Source: Archegozetes longisetosus (lineage: Eukaryota; Arthropoda; Arachnida; Sarcoptiformes; Trhypochthoniidae). From it: a stretch of 64,000 nt of DNA. The stretch is taken from contig JAEMBT020000001.1 in assembly GCA_018873245.2 (NCBI GenBank), positions 4,030,001 to 4,094,000 of the forward strand, given 5' to 3'. Numbering within the stretch: the first letter of the stretch is position 1; each line of letters begins with the position of its first letter. The translations under genes were made by a program, and so were the position numbers. Under the pieces are notes generated by a model. The model was not told where the DNA came from, did no database searches, and saw nothing but the letters and a program-made list of their open reading frames with translations. Positions 1 to 10,180 of this stretch are shown one piece after another.

Positions 1-146
1 TGTAGATTGGGTGGGGATGGCGTCTGGGTGGATTGGTTTTGGAACGTAATTTATGGACGAAATATCGAATGTAGTATATCGTTAGACTCCTCGCATCCAG
101 TACTATGAGGATCGATCATCAAAAGTAACCGCCTGCAAAAGGTACC

Positions 147-1547
147 TACACTACCGCTCATGAGTATGGAAATAAGAGTAGTTAACTCGATGTCTTACCT
201 TTGATTGAATTTAACTAAGGAATTACTTCGTTGATTTTAGCGAAACTTGTCTTAAATTAATGCGTCATAATTTAGGATTAGAACGATATAAAGATGTCGA
301 ATTGTATCACATTTTGAGTAAGGCTGTAAGCAGTCAACAATTTTTTGTGATTTTTTCATGCGGTCATAAGTAGGGAAATATTTTTATTTGACTGAATTAA
401 AGGCAAAAGAGTTCATTTGACAATTCTTCGAAATTAAATGGAACAGAATACTAATTAAATAAGAAGTGGTCGAAAACGCTGTACAACAAAACGAACTGGC
501 AACAGAATTACAGCAAATGCGACAAAAAACCGAAGAATTTCGGCCAAAGAAATCAAAGACTTGCAATCTGCAAATATAATTGCAGTGAATCTACCTTTAA
601 CGATGATTAAGAAAGAAGCATCTTTAGGTTGAATACCAGAGGCCGAAACACATCTCCACCCAAAACGTCACAGAAGCAGAGCGTTTTGCAGTAACCAAAT
701 TATTATCTTTATTAAGCCCCTTTGACTACTTTTTCAAAAATTCATTTTAAATCAACATACACTGTCGTCAAAAATGAATTTCTTGAAAAAGTTGTCAAAG
801 GCTTAGTTCAGGTAATATTGTGGTTACTGCAAAACGCTGCTTCTGTGACGTTTGGTGAGATGTTTCGGCCTCTGGTCAACCAAGATGCTTTCATCGTTAA
901 ACGGTAGATTCACTGCAATTGCAGATTGCATCTTTGTTTCTTTGGCCGAAATTCTTCGGTTTCGCAAGACTTATTAAAATTCTTTTATCAGTTCGCTTTG
1001 TTGTGCAGCGTTTTCGACCACTTATTGTTAAGCTAAAAGGTGTTTCGAATGTACTTATCTTTTTGCGACTTCACAAGCACATGAGGGGCTGCATCCCATC
1101 ATTTCGGCTATGGTCTGATGTGTTTTGCCTTCACTTCTCATTCTGAACATCTGGAGACGTTCGACTTCAGCAATTTGACCATTTTTTCAAGGAATTAGTT
1201 TCAAATTAATATATTTTGCTCTTAAAATGCTTTATTTAATTAGTATTCTGTTCCATTTAATTTCGAAGAATTGTCAAATGAACTCTTTTGCCTTTAATTC
1301 AGTCAAATAAAAATATTTCCCTACTTATGACCGCATGAAAAAATCACAAAAAATTGTTGACTGCTTACAGCCTTACTCAAAATGTGATACAATTCGACAT
1401 CTTTATATCGTTCTAATCCTAAATTATGACGCATTAATTTAAGACAAGTTTCGCTAAAATCAACGAAGTAATTCCTTAGTTAAATTCAATCAAAGGTAAG
1501 ACATCGAGTTAACTACTCTTATTTCCATACTCATGAGCGGTAGTGTA
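147..1547 (-). mobile_element. Tc1-like element with long foldback terminal repeats, decayed transposase start
   Basis: TA dinucleotides flank inverted ends beginning CACTACCGCTCATGAG. The outer ~300 bases of each end (about 149-455 and 1,240-1,545) are inverted copies, and a second nested inverted repeat pairs about 540-700 with 820-960, so most of the element can fold back on itself. On the minus strand about 1,200-830 reads as the start of a Tc1-type transposase: a helix-turn-helix piece containing ERLQMFRMRSEGKTHQTIAE and a second one containing KNRRISAKEIKDLQSA, separated by frameshifts. No catalytic DDE domain is present, so this copy is non-autonomous. Further copies lie at 28,565-29,950 and 46,803-48,235; the copies differ by small deletions concentrated in the foldback part. 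Confidence 0.75.
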
Positions 1548-1840
1548 TTACCAAACTTTCTTGTTGAACTACTTTTATAAAAGTCACACAATCACATAAT
1601 GGCTTTAACTTTCTTCGATGTCGTCGATAGTTTTAAATGAGTAACAAGTTTTGACAACTTTAGTAAAAGTTTAGGATCACAAGCTAACTGTTATATTAAG
1701 CTTTACTAAAGATACTTGTGTTTCCGAATTGTGAGTCATTGCTAATGTTTGAGCGATAGTCTCGTTTACTGATTTTCAATATGATTTAATTCGATTTTTA
1801 GAGTCATTCTATTTTAAAAGTATTTGAAAGCTTCATATTC
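1548..1840. other. Non-coding AT-rich spacer
   Basis: No gene, RNA or transposon ends are recognisable between the foldback element and the MITE. The same sequence lies at 29,951-30,243 and in reverse at 46,510-46,802. Confidence 0.6.
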
Positions 1841-2248
1841 TTAACCCTAGAACAGTATTTCATGGGTCAAAATGACCCAAAGTTCTATAGAATCTGTTAT
1901 ATTTAATGCAATTTCTAATGTTAATAAAACTGATAGTATTTTCAAATGAGTATATTCAGATCATATAAAGCAATAAATTAATTATTTACAAATTTTATAT
2001 TTAAATTGAATCGTTTTCAAAGCTAGTTCTATTTGAGTTTAGGCCATAAATTTGTATACGAAATTAGTTTTCACTCAAACCTTTAACTGATTACGTCAAG
2101 GATGACGACACTAGTAAAGTACAAAACGCGCTAACTGTTATGCACCCTAACCCTTGCGATAACATACTTTTCCAAGTCAATCGATGGGTCAAAAGACCCT
2201 ATTTTACTGAAATCGTTGATCAAAATCGTTTTATTGTTTAATGGTTAA
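1841..2248. mobile_element. TTAA-bounded MITE, piggyBac-like
   Basis: The element starts TTAACCCTAGAAC and ends at a TTAA. Near each end is a small palindrome (TGGGTCAAAATGACCCA on the left, TGGGTCAAAAGACCC on the right), giving subterminal inverted repeats. TTAA target sites, CCC-starting ends and GGGTCA/TGACCC palindromes are typical of piggyBac-like elements; that assignment is from family knowledge. No coding capacity. Relatives lie at 21,370-21,777, 30,244-30,652, 46,101-46,509 and 54,991-55,395. Confidence 0.55.
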
Positions 2249-3037
2249 AAATGATCCGATATTTGTTATAAAACAATTGTTCTAAAACATTTTCTGTGTC
2301 GGTCTTAAAACAGACGTTTAAACAGTGTTTTATATTGTTTAAAGACATTTAACGAGTACTCATTTCTAAGGAAATTTGATTGTATTTGAATGAAACGGCA
2401 TAAACTCATCAGATTTAACAAAAAGATACTTATTAAAGTATTATACAAATTGAATGCTTTAAGCTCTCTCCGAAAGACTATTTTTGAAGTATTTTCTGCC
2501 CGGAATTTCGGTAACAAAGCATTTTTACGCTTTCTCAGCCAAAAAATAGTCAAAAATAAATCTTTTAATTTTTTCTCGAAATAACATGTACCGTGTTTTT
2601 AGGGCTCAAAACAATTTTAAACGCCATTAGAACATTTTAGAACACTTTTAAACGTTTTATTACATTTAGAAAAATTTTCGACTTTCGTCAAACCTAGTTG
2701 TTAGTGATAGCTTATGTGTACCTTTAAATACTTTCTTTACTTGATTCTCATATTTTCATTATTTTTTGCAGTTTGCTTTTGAACTTTTGAACTTCACATT
2801 TAATTAAATAACTTTTAACGGTTTTGTCGCAATGTTTAGTTCTTTTCCCAATATTAGATAACTTTTACAAATTGTGCTTACATTTTGTTTGAATTATTCT
2901 CCACTTTTTGCATTTGTCAGGCTTCCGGCCACTGCTAGATTTTCTTCCAAGTTATTGTAAGATAATTTCACCCATACACTTTCAACTACGTACGTGGATA
3001 GCGAAAAGTAGATACGAAGCCGCACATCATAACAGTT
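2249..3037 (+). other. 5' flank of TPS-A
   Basis: AT-rich sequence without a recognisable gene. It is shared almost unchanged by all three TPS copies and must include the promoter and 5' leader. I see no convincing TATA or initiator element. Overlapping short open frames on both strands at 2,305-2,584 carry no recognisable motif. Confidence 0.5.
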
Positions 3038-4789
3038 ATGGACGACCATACTAATATCGTTTCTCCATGGTTAAGAAAGTCTGTATGCTATTATGATGAT
3101 TTAGGGAAGAACTTTAGATCTAATTTGTTTATGCATGTTGCCGAAGGAATCAAAGAAGAAACTATAAAGGTAGTATGTGGTATATTATACTTATTTCATT
3201 TATCGATTATTATGATCGATGATATAGTGGATAATTCTATAAGCAGATGCGGACAACCAGCAATGCATACCAAATATGGTAACGCAACTGTTATCGCTTG
3301 GGCTTTTGCCTTATCTCATGATATTTATAGAATTATATTGAAAAGTTTTCCAGCCGACCTAGCTTTCAAGATTAATGAATTGTACAATACAGTAATAATA
3401 AAAACATCGTATGGCCAAATTTTAAATTTAGATACAGAGTTCAAAGATTATCGGAAAATAGCTGAGAATAGGACTTCTTATAATACGGTTTGCTTTCCAG
3501 TTGCTTTAGCTGTTTTGATAAAGACAAACGATTTGAACATAGCTATGAAAGTTTTAGAAGATGAGCATTTACTTGAGATTGGGTATTGGCTTCGAGCTGA
3601 AAATGATTTTAAAGGTAATTTTGATGAAAATAATAATGAAATAAACAATAAAACCTGGAATAAATTAATTGACCTGTTATCGAATAAGATTGAAAATGTT
3701 GAATATCCTTCATCGAAAGAAAAAATAATTAGCTTGCTCGAAGAACATGACATATATGATCAATATATTCATGAACGTGAAGATAGACTACAAAAATTAA
3801 TGAAGTATAATTCAGCGGTTAAAGATGATTCGATTAGGGAAGTAATAGATAAAGCCATTGAGTTTTCTCTGGAGTATTTTGAGAATTGCAAGCTGAAAGC
3901 ATATACTTACAAATTTTGTGATACATCCAAGCATAAAGAAAGTTCATTCGATGTCTATGAAATTATTTTGATGTGGATTCAAGATGCATTTGATGAGGAT
4001 ACTCAAAAAATGATTATGCCCAAGTATTATGAGAATGGATGTAAAGCAGTAAAATTCATGTATAATATAATTACTGACATTACTTTGATTGTACCCCTAG
4101 TAAAAATGAATATATTAGTATTCTATATGGATGACACCATATTTATGGAGGATATTAACTCTAATAACCTTAGATTATGGTTGAATTATTTTAAAGGGGA
4201 TCTGATAGATTGTGAAACTCCACCACACGTTGCTAAACTTCTAAATGAATTTAAAAATGTAGTACTTGAAATAGGTAATAAGTTAAATATTGCTTCAGAT
4301 TTTTTAAAATATAACTATAAATACATATTTGATAATTATATTTCTGAAACAGCGAATTTTGAATCTTTCGATGAGTATTTAATAAAAAGAGTTGATAACG
4401 CCGGTTCTAATGCGTATTTTTACCCTATAGTTTCATATTTTGGAGATGACTATGAATCACTTTATGATAAATTTATTTATCCTATAATTAAACACGGTCT
4501 TATAACAAACGATATATGTTCACTTTGGTTTGAAAAAGGCGAAAAGAAACAATTTAATTTTATCTTTATTCTTAAGAAATTATATCCTGAAATGAATTAT
4601 CAGCAAATAATTTGGATGCTAGAAAATCAGCAAAATGATATATATAAAGAGACATCGAAATTATCTGGAACGAAATATGATTATCTATATCAATGCTTAA
4701 TGGGAATAGAATTATTTCATATAAAAAATAAACGGTATATGAGTAAATCTATACTTTCAAAATCGAGTATTTTGTTTTTTTATAATTAA
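3038..4789 (+). CDS. Terpene synthase-like fusion TPS-A: prenyltransferase-like domain plus class I terpene cyclase
   Basis: Intronless, 583 residues. Residues 1-250 resemble a trans-isoprenyl diphosphate synthase: the IPP-contacting motif GKNFR (23-27), the first Asp-rich motif DDIVD (61-65) followed by SRCGQP where synthases have RRG-P, and GQILNL near 126. The second Asp-rich motif is degraded to ENDFKG (188-193). Residues 255-583 look like a microbial-type class I terpene cyclase: DDTIFMED (365-372) for metal binding, a sensor Arg at 451 in EYLIKR, the NSE triad NDICSLWFE (491-499) and an RY pair (566-567). The likely role is cyclisation of a prenyl diphosphate to a volatile or defensive terpenoid in the cytosol; chain elongation by the first domain is doubtful. 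The ATG chosen opens the domain homology and is conserved in all copies. The lack of introns and microbial-type motifs suggest lateral transfer. Substrate and product cannot be predicted. Confidence 0.85.
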   Translation: MDDHTNIVSPWLRKSVCYYDDLGKNFRSNLFMHVAEGIKEETIKVVCGILYLFHLSIIMIDDIVDNSISRCGQPAMHTKYGNATVIAWAFALSHDIYRIILKSFPADLAFKINELYNTVIIKTSYGQILNLDTEFKDYRKIAENRTSYNTVCFPVALAVLIKTNDLNIAMKVLEDEHLLEIGYWLRAENDFKGNFDENNNEINNKTWNKLIDLLSNKIENVEYPSSKEKIISLLEEHDIYDQYIHEREDRLQKLMKYNSAVKDDSIREVIDKAIEFSLEYFENCKLKAYTYKFCDTSKHKESSFDVYEIILMWIQDAFDEDTQKMIMPKYYENGCKAVKFMYNIITDITLIVPLVKMNILVFYMDDTIFMEDINSNNLRLWLNYFKGDLIDCETPPHVAKLLNEFKNVVLEIGNKLNIASDFLKYNYKYIFDNYISETANFESFDEYLIKRVDNAGSNAYFYPIVSYFGDDYESLYDKFIYPIIKHGLITNDICSLWFEKGEKKQFNFIFILKKLYPEMNYQQIIWMLENQQNDIYKETSKLSGTKYDYLYQCLMGIELFHIKNKRYMSKSILSKSSILFFYN

Positions 4790-4803
4790 TAAGGGCAACG
4801 TTT

Positions 4804-4895
4804 ATTAGGTGGCGGGTAATTGTATACTTCTCTGTTGGGTGATGGGTACTTATATATTTGTTTTTTAGGTGAAGCAATGGGAACATTCAACAAAA
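4804..4895 (+). promoter_or_regulatory. Triple TTAGGTG-type repeat just downstream of TPS-A
   Basis: The motif TTAGGTGGCGGGTA is followed by variants GGGTGATGGGTA and TTAGGTGAAGCAATGGG at 30-base spacing, then AACATTCAACAAAA. The same three-part array at 23-base spacing follows TPS-B (33,248-33,325) and TPS-C (43,402-43,473, minus). Two more copies lie at 5,884 and 5,915. The function is unknown; a 3' untranslated element or a decaying repetitive exon are both possible. Confidence 0.45.
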
Positions 4896-5886
4896 TTTTA
4901 AAAACAAACGGTCCAAAAAATCCTTAAAGAGTATTAAATGACAAGTATTATTAAATTTAGAGTTCGTCACGCTTTAATATGCTACCTTTCTGAAGGGAAG
5001 AATGTGACTGTCTATAAATTGTGTGTTCGATATTCAATAAATTACATGAGATATACACGATATAAATGTATAGATTTTAAATCGATTACTTTAGTTGTTT
5101 ATAATTAATAATTTAGATCCAATGAGGGCTTTTGTTCATTTTATTCTTCAAAGTGGTGTATAGATTAAAATGAGACTTCTGGGTTTAGTCATATTTGAAG
5201 TGCTCTACATAACAACAGTAATTCACTAGAGATCCTCTTCTAAATTATTCGTTTTGCTTATTGAGCTTGTTATGCAAACGGTCAAAGTTCTTGGCACTGA
5301 ATTTAAAATCCGCGAAAACACTACAATTATGTTGATTGATGAAAAATTGAAGTAGTTTTGGAAAGAGCTATGACTTTTACGAATTTACATAATGAAAAAA
5401 CTTTGAGCATATCCAAAGTTATGATTTACAAATTATATTAACTCAACAATAAAGTATTGATGTTAGCTAGAAGTTAGATCTATTAGTGTCATTGAATATT
5501 AGCACTCATTTTGAATTTTGGGCTAATTAAGCAGTTTTAAAGACTAACTTCAAAAACTAGTCCATTATTTTACATTTCGTAAATTTATAAACTTTTTAAA
5601 CCATTCAATCATATTGATAGCATGCATAAAAGTTCCTCCTTCCCCCCCCCCCCCATTTTAAACTGAAACGGAGGCATCTATTATAACTAGTGCTAAACTA
5701 AAGCCTTAAGATTTATTCTATTTCTAATAAATGGTTCAGAAGCGCATCTCTAGTGAGTTGTTAATGATGTCTATTGCACTTCTAATGTGACTGAATCCTC
5801 CTATTGTTCCCAAATCACTCCCATTTTAGGATACATACTCTCATGAAGAATGAAATAAACAAGTTACATACACACTTCTATGTTAG
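4896..5886. other. Non-coding region 3' of TPS-A
   Basis: An AATAAA near 5,036 could serve as a poly(A) signal for TPS-A. A 13-base C tract lies at 5,642-5,654 and is unusual in such AT-rich DNA. Nothing else is recognised. Confidence 0.5.
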
Positions 5887-7010
5887 GTGATTGGTTTATT
5901 GGCAAATTTCTTCATTAGGTGGTGGGTGTATTTGCATGTTTTTTTATTAACTGATGAAAGAAGAGATCATTCAAATTCTACATCATTGATCAATAGTGAT
6001 AATAGCAATTTCTCCGAACTTCTTCAAAAGAATGGCTCAGACAGCTCTAATTGGTTAATTTTACCGTTGACTTGATGGGTTAACCCGTTGAGGGTGATCA
6101 GTCAGTCACGACCTTTAGAGCTTCGTACACCAATATTTTTGGACGATTGCCTCAAACAAGATCTAAAGATAAACTCTTTGCATTATAACAATCTTGGTAG
6201 CTTTAAGCTATTTCCAATGGATCCATATCCAAAGACAGTATTGACAGTGTTGCGTTTTGAATGCGAACACAAGAGGAAATTTATCGAGTTCTCAGTGGTT
6301 TGGATCCGATTATAAGCATTGTTCAATTGGAGGAGAATAAGAGAAAACAATTTTTCATTTCACTTATGCGTCATTGAGCTTTCGAGATATTTTGTTTGTA
6401 ACTGGTGAGTGATGTCTCTTTGATAAAACTAAGTAGTTTAGACTAGAATTTATAATAAAATTTGCACGTCGGACGGCATAAAATATAAGAAGTTTCGGAA
6501 AAAAAACTTATAATGCTAACATTTGAATGAACTTATCTTAGGGGATATATTCACAGCTCTTCGCGTTTAGTGTTTTTGCTAAATTCTATTCGCAAAAAAT
6601 TATATTTAAGTTTATCGCGTCGGCATATAATTCTTAATTACAAATCAGAGAGTTACTAACACACAAACGTTCATATCTAATCTGGCTTAATGAATAGAAA
6701 TTTTCATGTTTCTGAATACAAGAAAACTTTTAAAACTATATTTTAGAAATCTGTAGTAAAGTTCATTAATTCGTATTTGAATTGAAATTATAGGCGATAG
6801 AGTTATGGCAATTTGTCCAACAATATATCTGGCTACAAGTATTGTAATCAAAGATTCACAACTTTTGTTATCCGTTCCCAAAATTTGGTCACTCGAAGAT
6901 GTGTCAACAATGCCAGTAGTTTATGCAACTGCTTATTTGTTATCATAAGAAAAAATCTTAAACTCAGAGAAAACTTTGATCCATTCGGAAAGTAGTAGTG
7001 TCGGACAGGC
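5887..7010 (+). pseudogene. Decayed unrecognised gene, paralogue in unit A
   Basis: Short reading frames in several phases share peptides with the corresponding places 3' of TPS-B and TPS-C: SLINSDNSNFSELLQKNGS near 5,970, DDCLKQDLKIN near 6,140, and a piece near 6,800-6,960 matching copy C. In the B and C copies a gtgagt donor and a ttacag acceptor separate the pieces, so this may have been a multi-exon gene. Stops and frameshifts interrupt it in every copy. I do not recognise the family. Confidence 0.4.
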
Positions 7011-7285
7011 GGCTATATTTATATCTTAGTCTCGATTGTCATCTATTCACAATAGTCGAATCTTGTGAGAAAAGAGATATTATCAAGAAGTTATTTCTAA
7101 GTCTTTCTGATCGAAACTTTTCTCCTAGTGTTTTAAATTTCAACAGACATATTGTGTCAGAAACTGGTGAATTAGGACTTGATGTTATACACAATTCGTT
7201 GTCTTAGGAGAACCTTCGTGAAACTTTTGAGTGTCTTCAAATAATGGACGCTTTCTCGAAATAACGAAATATGATTTAGCCGTAG

Positions 7286-9207
7286 CACATCAATTTAGCC
7301 TAAGACAATTCATTCCCGACAATTTAGTCTTTACTTGACACAAGTGTAAGCACTTAATTATAAAGCAGGGGTAGTCTAATGGGCAGAGCTGCCGCCTTAG
7401 AATAGTAAGGCTCATGTTCGAGCCACCTCTAGTTATAAGTAATTACTCCGTAATTCTTTAAACCTTAATTCTGTTCATATTAAATTCATATTCTGTTCAT
7501 GTTAAAACATTTAATTAATTTGATTTAATCAAACTGAACTATGATCAAAATCTGTTGTCATAATTTTTGACTTATGATCTATGAACTTCCCTCCAAGAAA
7601 TCAATGCAGTTTATGCTCGTAATCAAAGATAAAATGCAAACATCCATCTTTTAATCCCTTAATTTATCGCAATATTTAAATTTTCAATTAAAATAATGCC
7701 ACTTGACTTCGTTGAAACTAAGAAGAGCAAAGATCTACTCATTGACCACGGATTATTTACTACCTTCGTAAGTCAAAGAGAATTCGGGGAAAGTTGTATG
7801 GCGATAGATTGAAGGTAACACTGGCATGAAGTGTCATGGTGGTTACCACACAGTTGATGATCATATAGATCAACTAAATAATCAAAATCATCCACTGGAT
7901 TCAGGCAAGTTTGACGCCCTCAGAGTCACGAATCGAATTAAAGATTGGGCATTATCGTCTCAAGAACCATCGATCAACATCATTACTCGTGTTTATTCAT
8001 TACTTCACAGACTGCAAGTTGTCAATTCTATTCCACGTCGACAATAGCTAGAAACATTCAGAGATATAATCCAAAAAGGTCAAGCACTCCCGAATCCAAG
8101 AAACCTCTTCGATTTGGTGATAGATGTGAATTCACCACATGTACGAAAAGTGATCTTCCTCCTATTTGACATTGTTCCGTCGGGTGATCGTGTTTTGATT
8201 TTCACGAACCACAAAGGTCTACGAGCAATGTCTAGTTGTGACCACGTGTATGCTGATGGCAATTTCAATGTTGTTCTACCTCTATTTGATTAGCTTTACA
8301 ATACTCGTGGGTTTGTCCAAAACAACGTTCTTCTTTCCAACCTATACTAATATCAAATCAAAGGGAATTAACTTATGATCATGTCCTCTCTGCTATTAAA
8401 AATCTTCAACAAAATCCATTAGGACAGGCTTCTATAATGCCTTCAATAATAATTTCCCAACTTCAACGCTCGAGGATGTTTACATTTCAGCCAATGCCCT
8501 TGGAAGAAATTCAATCGTCACTCTGCTATGATGTCAATAAAGATGTATTCGAAAGATGCAACATTCGTGTTAAACATCGAGATGATTGCAGCTTTGGCTT
8601 TGGTTCAACTTGTCGATGTCATCTCTTTATTAGGTGACCTACCTAAAACCAACAATATTGTTGAGGGTTAGCATCGAACTTTCAGATTTTTACTTGATGC
8701 TCATCATCCTGGTATCTGGTGTTTCACCGATAACTTGAAAAATGACCAAAGCCTGCGTCTAGTGCAGGTTGAACATTACTTGACAGGAGTCGAACAGCGA
8801 TCGAGAAGGCAGATGTTTCGCTAAGTTGCTTCCTATTTGAAAAGAATGTGGCAAAGTAGGACAAATTCCTATCATTGATTACGTTAGAATAGTTGCTCAC
8901 AATTTTTCTTTTTAATCAATTTCCGTTTTTACATTTGAATTTATCTCTCAATCTCAAAAATGCTTTATAAGACCTATTTTAGTAGTTTTACACTTAAAGC
9001 ATCGTAAGTTGCATATTAAGCCGTGATTTCTGCATGTGCATCGAATTACGTTCCCAGATTAAGTAGCTTACTCATTTATAAAAGAACAGCTTAATAGGAG
9101 GGTCGATCTTGACACATGAACAGTATTCACAACTTAACATGCAACTTACGATATATTTTCTTGAAGCTGAATTGTCTAGACTGAACTACTGGGGCTGAAT
9201 TGACATG
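7286..9207 (+). mobile_element. MULE-like transposon with decayed transposase, copy A
   Basis: Inverted ends CACATCAATTTAGCC and GGCTGAATTGACATG bracket the element. Inside, broken plus-strand frames read like a Mutator-type (FLYWCH/MULE) protein in the expected order: a zinc-finger-like start with KCHGGYHT and ALRVTNRIKDWALSSQEP (7,826-7,990), GDRVLIFTNHKGLRAMSSC (about 8,180-8,240), and a C-terminal block with TNNIVEG, HHPGIWCF and VEHYLTGVEQRSRRQMF (8,650-8,820). The expected DDE core is partly missing and stops interrupt the frame, so it is dead. Related copies are at 34,810-36,698 and 39,658-41,788, each beside a TPS gene. The family assignment is from remembered motif order. Confidence 0.65.
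7371..7437 (+). repeat. tRNA-derived, SINE-head-like sequence
   Basis: TAGTCTAATGGGCAGAGC resembles a polymerase III A box and ATGTTCGAGCC a B box at tRNA-like spacing. AGGGGTA can pair with CACCTCT as an imperfect acceptor stem, and GCCTTA/TAAGGC forms a hairpin at the anticodon-arm position but with the wrong loop size. It is therefore a tRNA-derived repeat or tRNA pseudogene rather than a functional tRNA. A diverged copy lies at the matching place in the right arm (about 41,637-41,702, minus). Confidence 0.5.
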
Positions 9208-10180
9208 AAACTTCAAACACTTATAACTAATAATAAGGATCAAGTTATCAAATCTATAATTAACGCAGTGACGCTTTCAGCGCTAAGTCAAAGACTCGTG
9301 AAAAAACGCTAAAACTATTCTAATTTATGAACGAAATAATAAAATGTTTTTTGAGAAAACTATAAGCATTTGAGATAAAAATCTAACCACTTTCTAACGT
9401 ATGCTTCGTAACTTGTAGTATAAATTTTAAAACGAGGGAAAATAATATTTAAGCTATTTCTGGTTAGTTTTCTAGATTTTTGATTTAACATTTAAAAATG
9501 CTTCGGATAATCCCGAAATTCGAAAATTAGTGTATATTTTACAATAAATGCTTATGCATGCTATTGATACGATTGAAGAGTTAAAATCTTATTAACTTAT
9601 AAATTACAAAAAAATGAGCAAATCATTAGAAATGTTTAAAATTTTAGGCTTATTTTAGTAATTTTTAAAAGTTGATTACTGATAATCTTTAACACTAATA
9701 AATCTAACATTTAGTTCTTATCAATACTCTATTTTTGAGTTAACACAATCACGATCAAAAATCACGTTGCAAATCACAACTTTGAATATATCAAAACATA
9801 TTTCCTTATTTAAATTTATAAATATCATAAAATTAGCTCCAAAAATATTTTATAAAATTTTTTCCTCGTTAGTTACTGTAATTTTAGGGTTTGTCCTGGA
9901 TTTTAGACTTGGCACCGAAAGAGCTTTGGCCAATAATCATTTTGAAATTAAATTCTTGAAAAGTGTAAAATTGAATTACAAGAATTATGGATTTAAATAA
10001 ATAGATATTGATTGTTGTTTACTGTTGTTTGAATAAATAAATCAACTCAGCAAACCAATCAACTAAAACTTGATATAAGCTGATTCAGATAACATTTCGT
10101 GTCCATTGAGATAAAGATAGTTTTGAGAAGAATTACAAGTCCTAATCCTATAGTCATATCTTTTCGATCGTTATCTCTTC
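9208..10180. other. Non-coding 3' end of duplicated unit A
   Basis: The ends (about 9,208-9,250 and 9,955-10,175) match 36,699-36,985 of the B unit, with the shared stretch ATTACAAGTCCTAAT. The roughly 700 bases between them are absent from the B unit and carry no recognisable gene or transposon ends. Confidence 0.5.

Larger units (their letters stand above)
1..3796 (+). repeat. Direct repeat of 28,418-32,182 (TPS 5' flank and first half)
   Basis: The segment matches 28,418-32,182 base for base apart from small indels, and matches the reverse complement of the mirrored right arm up to about 48,380. It contains a Tc1-like foldback element, a TTAA-bounded MITE, the 5' flank of the terpene synthase and the first 253 codons of that gene. 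Near-identity stops abruptly at the run of A after position 3,791. The offset between copies is about 28.4 kb. The left end is cut by the window, so the repeat probably extends further left. It could be a recent tandem duplication, a conversion tract or an assembly duplication. Confidence 0.93.

Noticed and set aside
384..566. 60-codon minus-strand frame inside the foldback element, repeated at 47,816
   Set aside because: It runs across the inverted-repeat part of the Tc1-like element and opposes the transposase-like frame; a chance frame.
3478..3753. 91-codon minus-strand frame, repeated at 31,864 and 44,595
   Set aside because: It lies antisense inside the terpene synthase gene and simply mirrors its AT-biased codons.
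5642..5654. 13-base C tract as a possible quadruplex or regulatory site
   Set aside because: A single homopolymer, without the several separated runs a quadruplex needs; likely mutable or length-misread.
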